A stretch of 64,000 nt of DNA, from assembly GCA_000702025.1 (NCBI GenBank), contig JNKJ01000009.1, forward strand, positions 62,001-126,000, in the 5' to 3' direction. Below the pieces are notes generated by a model. The model made no database searches. It was not told the origin of the DNA and saw nothing but the letters and a program-made list of their open reading frames with translations. Origin of the DNA: Blautia schinkii DSM 10518. GTDB lineage: Bacteria > Bacillota > Clostridia > Lachnospirales > Lachnospiraceae. The translations under genes and the position numbers were made by a program. Positions 7,136 through 15,826 of the stretch are shown piece after piece. Each line of letters starts with the position of its first letter. Positions within the stretch are counted from its first letter, which is position 1.

Positions 7136-9250
7136 TTACCGCAACCCGCGTGCCAGCTCGAAGGCATCTCGGGTTGCATTACCAATGCGGCCGGGCTTCA
7201 CTGCGTCTCCCATGGAATAAAGACGCTCAAAGTGACCGGCACATTCCTTTTCCAACGCATTGCTGCTACGCACACCAATAGCCAACACTGTGGCATCGGT
7301 TTGAATCTCCTCCAAGACGCCGTCCTTGCGGCTTAGGTACAGCATTCCAGCCCCGATTCTTTCCAGCCTTCTTCCGGCAAGGAACCTGGCCCCGCCTTTT
7401 TTCAGTCTCCCGATAACGTCCGACGCGTTCACCGGATAAGCTCCGGGGGCAATTTTATCCGCCATCTCGATGATGGTAACAAAGTTGCCCTGCTCCGCCA
7501 AAAGTTCTGCCGTCTCCAGCCCAGTCATACCGGAACCAATAACGGCAACTTCCTTGCCTGCGTACTTTCTCTCACCAGTCAGAATAGGTGTGACAGTGGT
7601 CACTGTGTCCAAATCCGATCCAGGAATACGTGGTGCAGCCGCCTCGCCGCCTGTGGCGAGAAATACCGCATAGGGGTGGTAACTGTTAATCAGTTCCTTC
7701 GTAGCCTTGGTATTATAGTGAATGGTCACACCCTGACTGACAGCCTGGTGGGTTAAGTTTTCAATCAGCCAGCCAATTTTCTCTTTTAGGGGAGGCACTG
7801 CAGCCAGCCGGAGCTGACCGCCGGGTTTGCCGCCCTGTTCCAACAGCGTCACCTGAAAATCCCGCTCCGCTAACTCCCGGGCCGCAGTCAGTCCTGCCGG
7901 ACCCGCACCTACTACCACCACGGACCGTTTCCGGCCATCCTTCACTGCGGCGGAAGGTATTTTGCTCTCCCGGCAGGCGCGGGGATTGACCGCACACTCA
8001 ATCGGCTTGCCATTCATGATATTCTCCTGAAACGACTCCATACAGCGCATACAACTGATACATCGCTGAATATCCTCACTTCGCCCTTCCATGGCTTTTT
8101 TCGTCCATTCCGGGTCAGCGAGATGGGGCCGTCCCATGGCAATAAAGTCCTGTGTACCCTCTGCCAGCTGCGTCTCCGCCTGCTCCGGTGTGCGGATAAC
8201 GTTGGCTGCGATGACGGGGATTTTTACTTCATCCTTTACCGCCTTAGCCAGATATTTACGCCAGCCGGGGGCAAAGCTGACCGGCTCGCAAGAGGTCTGT
8301 GCGGTGTCATAGTTGCCGCTGCTGATATTAAGCACATCAATGCCGTAGCCCTCCAGCATTTTCGCCATCTTCACGCCCTCGTCCAAAGTGATACCCTGAC
8401 CTGGATAGCCGATTTTATCGTAAAATTCCTCCACCGTCAAGCGGACACTGATAGGAAAATCCGAACCGCATTCCCTGCGGATACCCTCAATGATCTCCCG
8501 CAGAAGCCGCATCCGGTTTTCCAGCGAACCTCCGTATTCGTCCTCCCGACGGTTGGTGTAGGGACTCAGAAACTGTTGGAGCAGATATCCGTGGGCAGCG
8601 TGAAGCTCAACTCCATCGGCTCCCGCCTTTTTGACCCGTCCCGCCGCCGACACAAATTGACCAATAAGAGTTTTAATCTGGTCCCTGGTCATAGGAACTG
8701 TGTTCTGATTGCGGATAGGATTGTCTCCTAATCCGCAGGGAACAGCGCTTGGTGCCAGAAGCGGCTTCATATATTTCTTCATCCGCTTCACCATCTTGGG
8801 ATCATCCATAGCGGATTCGTCAAAATTTGCAGTCGCCTTAAAATATAAATTCCAGTACGGCGGAAAAATCCGGGCCATCCGCTCATTAAACTTCCAAAAA
8901 GTGGGAAACACCACCACATTCTGTCTTCCGGGATGGAAAAGCTGAACGAACAGCTTGGCTCCGTGGGCGTGTACGCGCTCCACTGCATCGTGCATAGGAG
9001 CAATATAACGGTCGTGAGACATGGACAGCATACTGGAATGAGAGACAGCATCCGTCTCATTCACACGAGTACACTCGGTGATGATGAGCCCTGTTCCGCC
9101 CGCGGCGCGCTCCTCATAATATGCTGCTAACGCCTCGCTGACCGCGCCATCGTGGTGTGCAAGTCCCACGCACATTGCGGTCATGACAACCCGGTTTTTA
9201 ATACTTACAGTTCCAATATTCAACGGTGAAAATAAGTTAGGATACTTCAT
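7136..9250 (-). CDS. NADH:flavin oxidoreductase, enoate/2,4-dienoyl-CoA reductase type
   Basis: This 704-residue enzyme combines an N-terminal old-yellow-enzyme TIM barrel (FMN) with a 4Fe-4S site at Cys397, Cys400, Cys403 and Cys419 and a C-terminal FAD/NAD(P)H domain (VVVGAGPAG at 446-454). The family reduces activated C=C bonds of enoates, dienoyl-CoAs or steroid/bile-acid intermediates. It is longer than FadH or BaiCD (about 640-670) because of an insertion near residues 109-165 rich in aromatic residues (FPTFWKFNERMARIFPPYW). The ATG at 9250 has a GTGAGG box eight bases upstream. A TetR gene is divergent across a 217-base intergenic region, so it is probably the cognate regulator. The substrate cannot be read from the sequence. 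Confidence 0.85.
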   Translation of the reverse strand: MKYPNLFSPLNIGTVSIKNRVVMTAMCVGLAHHDGAVSEALAAYYEERAAGGTGLIITECTRVNETDAVSHSSMLSMSHDRYIAPMHDAVERVHAHGAKLFVQLFHPGRQNVVVFPTFWKFNERMARIFPPYWNLYFKATANFDESAMDDPKMVKRMKKYMKPLLAPSAVPCGLGDNPIRNQNTVPMTRDQIKTLIGQFVSAAGRVKKAGADGVELHAAHGYLLQQFLSPYTNRREDEYGGSLENRMRLLREIIEGIRRECGSDFPISVRLTVEEFYDKIGYPGQGITLDEGVKMAKMLEGYGIDVLNISSGNYDTAQTSCEPVSFAPGWRKYLAKAVKDEVKIPVIAANVIRTPEQAETQLAEGTQDFIAMGRPHLADPEWTKKAMEGRSEDIQRCISCMRCMESFQENIMNGKPIECAVNPRACRESKIPSAAVKDGRKRSVVVVGAGPAGLTAARELAERDFQVTLLEQGGKPGGQLRLAAVPPLKEKIGWLIENLTHQAVSQGVTIHYNTKATKELINSYHPYAVFLATGGEAAAPRIPGSDLDTVTTVTPILTGERKYAGKEVAVIGSGMTGLETAELLAEQGNFVTIIEMADKIAPGAYPVNASDVIGRLKKGGARFLAGRRLERIGAGMLYLSRKDGVLEEIQTDATVLAIGVRSSNALEKECAGHFERLYSMGDAVKPGRIGNATRDAFELARGLR

Positions 9251-9351
9251 ATTCAAACCTCACTCCTCTAAAATTATTTAATTTTGTTTCTCGCTGTTTT
9301 GTAATCCCAGATAGACTCATGCCATATTATTTTCATTTGTATTTATTTTTG

Positions 9352-9405
9352 CACTTGTCTAAATCTTGTTTTTAGTCTATAATGGATTTTGTAAAAAGAC
9401 AAGTG
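9352..9405. promoter_or_regulatory. TetR-type operator pair and promoter between the flavoenzyme and its regulator
   Basis: CACTTGTCT (9352-9360) and its exact complement AGACAAGTG (9397-9405) flank a plus-strand promoter, TTGTCT (9355-9360), 17 bases, TATAAT (9378-9383). One arm covers the -35 element and the other lies just past the expected transcription start. This layout suits autorepression of the TetR gene and control of the divergent flavoenzyme. Confidence 0.55.
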
Positions 9406-9467
9406 ACAGAATATGACAGATGTTTGAAATTAGACAAAATATAAAAAATGTCAAAGGAGTTGTAAAA

Positions 9468-10049
9468 ATGAAATACGATTTTACAAAAAAACCGACCATC
9501 GGAGCGACCCGCACTCTATATTCTCTTCAACAGGCCATTCTGTCGGCACTGCGTCAAAAATCTTTTGAGGAGATTTCCGTGGGAGAGCTGTGTGAAAAGG
9601 CCATGCTTCCCCGTGCTACCTTCTATAATTACTTTGATGACAAATATGACCTTTTGGAATATTGCTTTATGACCGTCCATAAGCAGCTTGACACCGACTG
9701 CGAGGGTGTTGGCTCCTGCAAGAACCGGATGAATGCCCTTATGGAAAATTGCTTTGACTTTTTGGACGCAAATATCGAAGCGGCGCAGGACATCCTCAAA
9801 AACAACCGGCCTGACCAGTACCTGATCAATCAGCTTCGTTTTTATCTGCTTTCCAATATGGTAAAAGCCTTTAAAAACAACCCGGACTCCCACCGTTTCA
9901 AGGTTCCGCAGGAAATGGCGGCGAATTTATACAGCCAGGTCATTCTGATCATTCTGGAATGGAAGTATTTGAATCAAAAGACGTGTTCCAAGGCACAGGC
10001 AAAGGAATATCTGCAGCAGATGGTAAGCGGTATTGAACCAATGTCATGA
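9468..10049 (+). CDS. TetR/AcrR-family transcriptional regulator
   Basis: This 193-residue protein has an N-terminal TetR helix-turn-helix (residues about 14-62; FEEISVGELCEKAMLPRATFYNYF) followed by a helical ligand-binding domain. The ATG at 9468 follows an AAAGGAGT box; the longer upstream frame lacks one. It is divergent from the enoate-reductase-type gene and very likely represses it through the inverted repeat at 9352-9405. A perfect 12-base inverted repeat spans its stop codon. Confidence 0.85.
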   Translation: MKYDFTKKPTIGATRTLYSLQQAILSALRQKSFEEISVGELCEKAMLPRATFYNYFDDKYDLLEYCFMTVHKQLDTDCEGVGSCKNRMNALMENCFDFLDANIEAAQDILKNNRPDQYLINQLRFYLLSNMVKAFKNNPDSHRFKVPQEMAANLYSQVILIILEWKYLNQKTCSKAQAKEYLQQMVSGIEPMS

Positions 10050-10065
10050 TGTTTCATGACATTGG
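10038..10065. repeat. Perfect 12-base inverted repeat across the TetR stop codon
   Basis: CCAATGTCATGA (10038-10049, ending in the TGA stop) is followed by a four-base loop and its exact complement TCATGACATTGG (10054-10065). No T tract follows, so it is not a standard intrinsic terminator. It may stabilise the 3' end or bind a protein. Confidence 0.6.
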
Positions 10066-10150
10066 GCATTGAACCGCAGCAATGGCTTTCTTCTTACTCC
10101 CACTGCCCGTGTATTTCACATACTTAAGTTGCGTATTATTGGAAGAAAAA

Positions 10151-10235
10151 AGTATCCCGAAGATTGTATAAACCTTCAAACCTAAATGAATTTATCTTAC
10201 ATTTGTTTGAAGGTTTACGCCGTTCCAGGGATACT
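10151..10235 (-). terminator. Large hairpin, terminator of the SSS transporter operon
   Basis: Outer arms AGTATCCC (10151-10158) and GGGATACT (10228-10235), two ten-base internal loops, inner arms TAAACCTTCAAAC (10169-10181) and GTTTGAAGGTTTA (10205-10217) with a 23-base loop. On the minus strand it is followed by a T-rich run, so it should terminate the operon that ends at 10271. Confidence 0.6.
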
Positions 10236-10270
10236 CTTAAAATTATTTGCATATTTTCTCAATTAATTCA

Positions 10271-11728
10271 TCAGCCTTTATTTAAAGGAACCTTTCCGCT
10301 CCACGTCTGATCATGGCAGAAAAAATTCGGGATTACGGTTCCCAGCGTTGTTGCTATAATTGCCGGAAGAACTCCTCCGCCCAGAATACGGTACAAGGCA
10401 GGTACGGACTGGAATAAGAGCGCTGTAATAAGTCCACAGGTGACGCCGATTCTGGCAGCTTTCATACTGAGTCTGGATCGGAAAGTCTCTGATTTCCGGT
10501 CGCGGAAAATAAGGCCAATGACAAACATGGGAACAAGCACTCCACCACAAATGGTATACCCGTAATTTCCCAATCCATAGATAAAGGAACCAAACAGGCC
10601 CGCTGCTATAGCAACAACACCGGCTATGAGGGTAGCTCGTTTCGCGTATTTTACGCTGGTCTGCCCCGGTAATTTTCCTTCCGGATCCATAATATCGGAA
10701 ACAATATTTGCAGCCGCACAATTCAAATGGGTATCAGCGCAGGACATACAGGCTGCCAGAACACTTTCTGCCAATATAATTCCGCAGATGGGCGGCATCT
10801 TATTCAAAATCAACCATACAAGAGACTGGTCTCCTGCCTGCTGATTGAACATTAGCGTGGTGATTCCAAGGGTAATCATCAAAAATACCAGAATAATGTT
10901 CATAAAGAAGGTCAGCCCATAGGATTTCCGGGCCGTCTTCACATCTTTCGCTGCAAAAGCCCTGTTCCAGAATATAGGATTTGAAATAGCGCCCACCAGC
11001 CCCGTCAAAAAACTGGATATGATTACCACCGGCTTATCTACAAACAGGTCCCACTTCCCTAGATCAATCTCCATAACCTGTTCTCTCAAAAATCCGAAGT
11101 CACCATGAAACAGCCTTACTCCAAAATACACCACCATCACGGCAAAGATAAGTTGAATGGTGCCATGGAGGGCATCCGCATAAATCACAGCTTTCAAGCC
11201 GCCGCTAACTGTATAGAAAACAAACACAACGCCACAAACAATACAGGCAATTCGATAATCAATTCCAAATACCTGTTCCAACACATAAGACACGCCCATA
11301 ATCTGAGCGCCTGGCCATACCACATTAGGCATCAGTGCTGCTACTCCGCCCAATCTGCGGATATAAAGATCTCCGCCGAAAAGATAATCTGAAATATAAT
11401 GAGGCATGGATATATAACGGAATCTGGCAAGATAAGGAGCTAATATATAACCAAGTATAATACCGCCCAAAAGTCCTTCCCCAAAATACTGCCAGTAAGC
11501 GCTGATCCCATACATGGCACCACGTCCTGCCTGACCGATAAAGTTTCCGGAACCGCTGAAAGATGCCCATGCCGTCAGGAACAGAAGTAATGTTCCTGTC
11601 CGCTTTCCGCCTATGAAATAGTCTTCCGCATTTTCCGACATCCCTCTCGTCCGAAATCCGATACCCAGGCAAAATATCAGATCGGCAATAATCAGGGAGG
11701 CCGCTATTATAATATGTACACGACTCAT
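10271..11728 (-). CDS. Sodium:solute symporter (SSS family)
   Basis: This 485-residue integral membrane protein has about 13 hydrophobic segments and family hallmarks of sodium:solute symporters, such as an early GGKRTGTLLLFLTAWASFSGSGNFIG region. The family carries sugars, amino acids, betaines, carboxylates or nucleosides with Na+. The start at 11728 has a GAGGT box. It is the last gene of the MttB-family operon, 59 bases after the MFS gene, with a strong terminator hairpin downstream. A methylated-amine or betaine substrate would fit the operon but is inference only. Confidence 0.85.
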   Translation of the reverse strand: MSRVHIIIAASLIIADLIFCLGIGFRTRGMSENAEDYFIGGKRTGTLLLFLTAWASFSGSGNFIGQAGRGAMYGISAYWQYFGEGLLGGIILGYILAPYLARFRYISMPHYISDYLFGGDLYIRRLGGVAALMPNVVWPGAQIMGVSYVLEQVFGIDYRIACIVCGVVFVFYTVSGGLKAVIYADALHGTIQLIFAVMVVYFGVRLFHGDFGFLREQVMEIDLGKWDLFVDKPVVIISSFLTGLVGAISNPIFWNRAFAAKDVKTARKSYGLTFFMNIILVFLMITLGITTLMFNQQAGDQSLVWLILNKMPPICGIILAESVLAACMSCADTHLNCAAANIVSDIMDPEGKLPGQTSVKYAKRATLIAGVVAIAAGLFGSFIYGLGNYGYTICGGVLVPMFVIGLIFRDRKSETFRSRLSMKAARIGVTCGLITALLFQSVPALYRILGGGVLPAIIATTLGTVIPNFFCHDQTWSGKVPLNKG

Positions 11729-11787
11729 ATATCTACCTCGATTCCAGTATACTGTATCCTGACAGACCCGCCATTCATCCTATTTTT

Positions 11788-13095
11788 CTAAAGCTGCCTC
11801 TTTCTTTCTAATTTCTTCGAATACCGGTAAGTAATCAACGCAATGATGACCCCCAGCACACCACATGCGATTGTATATATCCATATATAATCATAACCTG
11901 TATTCCCATATGTATCCAGCCAGGAGCCTGCCAGCTTCGCGAAATACACATCCGGCAAGTAACACAGGGCCGAAATGATCCCCGTTGCTACTCCCGTCAT
12001 ATGCAGTGGAATCCCCACTTCCCCAAGAGTAGCAAAATAAATACCACGCATACCTGAATATACGATAGCAAAAACAAAGGATATAGCAATACAGAGCACC
12101 GTAACACTCTTAGTCACAATCAGCGCACCGCATAAAGCAGATGCAATTACCAGATAAATTCCCAATGTCTTGGCCTTAGAGCCAATCTTATCAGAAACAA
12201 AACCAATAATAAAAGTCATGACTGCCGCGATAATATAATTACGGATAATAGCGAACATACTCGCTGTAGTTGCCGATACTCCCAGCACATTAGTCGTATA
12301 AGCGCCAATATAACCATTTCCTGCCGATGTAAAGGAAAAGCAGAAGAAAATCAGCGCTGACAGAAGCCATGTTCCCGGCATTTTTAATACCTGTCCCACA
12401 TTTCTGATATTAAATTTCTCCTGAGACTCACTGTCGCCGGCACACTCCGCTCCCTGCACATCACTGGGAATGAAAATAGCAATCAACACGCTGAAAATAA
12501 TAAACAACGCGCCGCTGATGAACATCAGGTTCCGCCACTGAGCGCCTACAATAGCCGGATCAAGCTGATTGCCATCTACTGTCGCTTTCCCCAAAAGCCC
12601 CACACCAACAAAGCCAATTAATGTTCCAAAGATTCCCCTTACAAACTCGGATGTGGAAAACATTCTTCCCTGTTCTTTCTCCGTGCCAAGCTTACGGGTC
12701 AATTTCAAATAAGCAGACCAAATAAGGAAACTGGTTCCCACTCCATATAAGATATGGATAATGATAATACATATAGCGCTTGGCACCGTGCCAAGCCAGA
12801 AGGAGCAGACTCCCATCAGCACCCCGCCTGATATCAACAGTATTTTCTCACTGAACATATCAGCAAAAACACCGCCGAAGATGTATCCCACTGTACAGAC
12901 AATACCAAATCCCAATCCGAAATCTCCGATAAACTCATTGGCGTAGGATACAGAAACAACAGGCTTATATTGCGTAAATAACACGATCATCTGGTCATAA
13001 TAACTATAGCGCAAAAATGGCACATAGACCATAATACCCGCCATCAATGCGACGATAACCAGCACAAACCATCTCTTCTTACCTGTAATCTTCAT
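11788..13095 (-). CDS. Major facilitator superfamily transporter
   Basis: A 435-residue protein with about 12 membrane segments and a central loop near residues 205-230, typical of MFS carriers of the organic-anion/sugar-phosphate type. A GAGAGGT box precedes the start. It lies between the epimerase gene and the SSS symporter gene, giving the operon two unrelated transporters; one may import the substrate and the other export a product. The substrate is unknown. Confidence 0.85.
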   Translation of the reverse strand: MKITGKKRWFVLVIVALMAGIMVYVPFLRYSYYDQMIVLFTQYKPVVSVSYANEFIGDFGLGFGIVCTVGYIFGGVFADMFSEKILLISGGVLMGVCSFWLGTVPSAICIIIIHILYGVGTSFLIWSAYLKLTRKLGTEKEQGRMFSTSEFVRGIFGTLIGFVGVGLLGKATVDGNQLDPAIVGAQWRNLMFISGALFIIFSVLIAIFIPSDVQGAECAGDSESQEKFNIRNVGQVLKMPGTWLLSALIFFCFSFTSAGNGYIGAYTTNVLGVSATTASMFAIIRNYIIAAVMTFIIGFVSDKIGSKAKTLGIYLVIASALCGALIVTKSVTVLCIAISFVFAIVYSGMRGIYFATLGEVGIPLHMTGVATGIISALCYLPDVYFAKLAGSWLDTYGNTGYDYIWIYTIACGVLGVIIALITYRYSKKLERKRQL

Positions 13096-13185
13096 GCCAT
13101 ACCTCTCTTTCGGGAAAGGTTCTCAAACTCTTTCCTGTTCACTCTTTACTTCCCTCTTTCTTCCCTCTATTCTAACGGCCGCCTT

Positions 13186-14106
13186 TTATCTGTTTCGTAC
13201 TCCCAGCTTCAATTGTCCTCTCAGGTAGCGTATGCTTTCTTCACAGGCAGCCAGTTCTCTTTCCCTTGCTTCCTCAATGGGTTCATCCATACTTTTAAAA
13301 GCAATTTCATTTTCAAAAATAATCCTGTCCATGGGTGATTTCTCCCTAATCTCTCTGACCATTCTCTCACAATCATAAGAACCTTGTCCGTGAGGTGCGC
13401 CCACATCATGCACACCCAGTGGATCCACCACTATCAGATCATCGCTGAAATGACAGCAGTAGGCTCTGGGAAGCAGCTTTTCCATGGCATAAGAGGGATT
13501 CTCCATCACTTGCAGTGGATTAGCAGTATCCACACAGGTTCCAATCAGCGGATGATTTAACTTGTCAACCAGCCAAAGAATTTCGTCAGCAAAGGTATCT
13601 GTATGATTCTCTATGGCAATTTTCATATTAAATTCTTCTATCAATGGAATGGCAGATTTAAAAAGCAGATATTTTTCCGCGAGCTGAGCCATTACAGCCG
13701 GATCCATGCAGGAACCGTAAAGCTTTTTCGGTCTTTTCACGTCCAGGCTGAATTTCACCAGATCAGCCCCTATGGCTTTTCCAATCTGAAGAGCCTCCTC
13801 TACTGTACAATTCACACGAGAATCGCTGCCTGCATCAAAGGAAGAGTTAAACTCGAGGAATAAACCATGTTTTTCCGCTGCGTTTTTTATTTTCTCCAGG
13901 TGGGATGGCTTCGTATCGCCCAGGTCCACCTTTGTCACTTGCAGGCCGTCCAGTTCCCACTTCTCCGCCCTCTCCATTAATTCAAAAATATCCATGGTCT
14001 GCGGAAAAAAATAATCCTTTCCAAATCCCCAGCTTTCCCCTAATCCGAAAAAATGTAATGTATAGGTATGCATTCCCAATTGCAAAGGTCTGTTCCTGTC
14101 TTTCAT
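13186..14106 (-). CDS. Sugar phosphate isomerase/epimerase-family TIM-barrel protein
   Basis: This 306-residue protein belongs to the AP-endonuclease-2/xylose-isomerase-like TIM-barrel family. Metal-site-type motifs are visible, including FSLDVK, IAIENHTDT, TCVDTANPL and CHFSDD. The family includes sugar epimerases, isomerases and dehydratases. A GGAGGT box precedes the start at 14106. It follows the MttB-like gene by 45 bases and precedes the MFS gene. Its link to a methyltransferase suggests processing of the demethylated skeleton, but no reaction can be assigned. Confidence 0.8.
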   Translation of the reverse strand: MKDRNRPLQLGMHTYTLHFFGLGESWGFGKDYFFPQTMDIFELMERAEKWELDGLQVTKVDLGDTKPSHLEKIKNAAEKHGLFLEFNSSFDAGSDSRVNCTVEEALQIGKAIGADLVKFSLDVKRPKKLYGSCMDPAVMAQLAEKYLLFKSAIPLIEEFNMKIAIENHTDTFADEILWLVDKLNHPLIGTCVDTANPLQVMENPSYAMEKLLPRAYCCHFSDDLIVVDPLGVHDVGAPHGQGSYDCERMVREIREKSPMDRIIFENEIAFKSMDEPIEEARERELAACEESIRYLRGQLKLGVRNR

Positions 14107-14151
14107 AATCCTGACCTCCTTTATCCGTGGCTTCCACCGTTAACCTTATTG

Positions 14152-15564
14152 TTATAAACTTTCAACTTTCTCAAAGAACTGTGCATCCAGGCCCGACTTG
14201 CCGATAATTGCTTTTACCTTCTCTTTCACATCAGCATCCAACTGTGGCGGATTTGCCTCGTATATTTTCAGAAGCCGCTCCATCTCTTTATCAATACTTT
14301 CTTTGAAATATTCCGGTTTTTTTGCGTTGCGGGAGCCTACACGGGGTGCATACAGCTCACTAAAGTTGTCTAATGTAGAATCCGAGGTGACAAAACTTCC
14401 AGTATGGCCCATCTCTTTAATTTCTTCCAGGTCCAAAGTCTCCTCATTTACCTCAAAAGGTGTGAAGGCGAATTTTACCTGTCGGATAATTTCAAAGTCC
14501 ACAATCATCTTTTCAAAAGAAGTGGCGTTAACGCTGTCCATTACTCCGCCCGCCTCCATGACAAGGTTGATTCCGTGACGGTATGCAGATGAAAAAGTCA
14601 GCATCGACTCATATCCCGCCTGGCAGTTAATTACCGGCGCATCTGTCTGGCATCCGCCTCCTCTGGAAGGTAATCCGTAGAATTTTCCCATATTGGCAGC
14701 AAATCCCTGCAGCAATGTCCCTTCCGGTGAAGCGCAGGCGAAGGTAATACCACCTCTCATATCCGCTGCCGTAGACTGTATCCCAAGTACCACCGGAGTT
14801 CCGGGACGAATCATCTGGGCCAGCACGATTCCTGCCAGATCCTCGGCAATGCCGCTGGCAAGCGTACCTGCCATGAAGACAGAGCCGGTTGCCCCCAGCA
14901 TGGTTGCCGGACAGAGAATTACAGGCTGACCATGTTCCGCCAGGATCATCAGACAATCCAACATTCTCTCATCTAATGCCAGAGGCGAAACCGTATTGAT
15001 CAGAGCAATCATTCTCGGCTTCTGAATCAGCGCTTCTTTTCCGCCAAAAACTTCACAGCTTGCTTCCATCATCAGTTCCATTTCTTTCTTCATTCCTGTC
15101 GGCAGCATAATTGCTTTATCCGAATAGAGAAGAGTCGTATAGAATAAAGCCAGCGCAGCATCCTCCTGGGAAATGTCGAAAGGTTGTATCATAATACCAC
15201 CATTGATGTTATAGCTGTCCTCCGCATGAACCAGTTTCAGGCATTTTACAGCATCCTCCATAGTGCCGCGGCGGCGGTTGCCTTCCCAGTCATCAATGAA
15301 TGCACATCCATATGTGGGTGCCGGATTGACATGATCTCCTCCGATGATAGTATCATATTTGGGATTTCTGGCATGAATGGTAAAAGATTCCGGAGCCATT
15401 TTTACCCAGTGCATTACCTGCTCCTCTGTAAAAAATGCGGTATCTCCTTCCACCTTAATTCCATTTTCCTTAAATACCTCTATGGCTTTAGGATTGTGAA
15501 TTTTCACTCCCACTTCACTCATAATCTTCATAGCTGCATCATGGATCATCTGTTCTCTTGACAT
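14152..15564 (-). CDS. Trimethylamine methyltransferase (MttB) superfamily protein, non-pyrrolysine
   Basis: This 470-residue protein is an MttB-superfamily member, a family that transfers methyl groups from quaternary or tertiary amines to a corrinoid protein. The reading frame has no in-frame amber codon, so it belongs to the non-pyrrolysine branch, which includes the glycine betaine, proline betaine, carnitine and gamma-butyrobetaine methyltransferases. The start at 15564 has GGGAGGT seven bases upstream. No corrinoid-binding protein, corrinoid activator or methyltransferase 2 is encoded in this window, so the methyl acceptor must be supplied elsewhere or the reaction differs. It leads an operon with an epimerase-like protein and two transporters, downstream of a TetR gene and an array of operator-like boxes. 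Confidence 0.85.
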   Translation of the reverse strand: MSREQMIHDAAMKIMSEVGVKIHNPKAIEVFKENGIKVEGDTAFFTEEQVMHWVKMAPESFTIHARNPKYDTIIGGDHVNPAPTYGCAFIDDWEGNRRRGTMEDAVKCLKLVHAEDSYNINGGIMIQPFDISQEDAALALFYTTLLYSDKAIMLPTGMKKEMELMMEASCEVFGGKEALIQKPRMIALINTVSPLALDERMLDCLMILAEHGQPVILCPATMLGATGSVFMAGTLASGIAEDLAGIVLAQMIRPGTPVVLGIQSTAADMRGGITFACASPEGTLLQGFAANMGKFYGLPSRGGGCQTDAPVINCQAGYESMLTFSSAYRHGINLVMEAGGVMDSVNATSFEKMIVDFEIIRQVKFAFTPFEVNEETLDLEEIKEMGHTGSFVTSDSTLDNFSELYAPRVGSRNAKKPEYFKESIDKEMERLLKIYEANPPQLDADVKEKVKAIIGKSGLDAQFFEKVESL

Positions 15565-15606
15565 ACTATTACCTCCCAATTCTCAATACTTTTAATTTTA
15601 CTTGTA

Positions 15607-15661
15607 AACATATTCACAAAAATCCGATTTTGTTAACATGTTTCATTAAAATGAACACGTT
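15607..15661. promoter_or_regulatory. Three operator-like boxes upstream of the MttB-family operon
   Basis: AACATATT (15607-15614), AACATGTT (15635-15642) and AACACGTT (15654-15661) lie in the 262-base gap between the TetR stop and the methyltransferase start. The last two are spaced 19 bases and together form a larger imperfect palindrome, TTAACATGTT ... AACACGTTAA. The same AAYAYRTT pattern occurs twice before the TetR gene, so TetR is the likely binder. Confidence 0.5.
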
Positions 15662-15826
15662 AATTTTTTTTAACAAAAAAAATTCAGCATCTTAAAGCTT
15701 TTCAGAAATTGTTTGAAAATCAACCTCAAATCTGCAAAATATCCCCTGCGGTACATTTAACTCCAATTCAGTAGGCATATCTGCTACACCTCCTTCATTG
15801 GAGTCAAGGCTCCCGGCTTATGGTTG

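Noticed and set aside
7136..9250. Bile-acid BaiCD/BaiH assignment
   Set aside because: The fold is the same, but no other bai genes are present and the protein is longer with an insertion; substrate left open.
14152..15564. Pyrrolysine-containing trimethylamine methyltransferase
   Set aside because: The reading frame runs through without an amber codon, so it is the non-pyrrolysine type.
15565..15826. Possible cobalamin riboswitch before the MttB-family gene
   Set aside because: The region shows operator-like boxes but no B12-box or recognisable conserved core.
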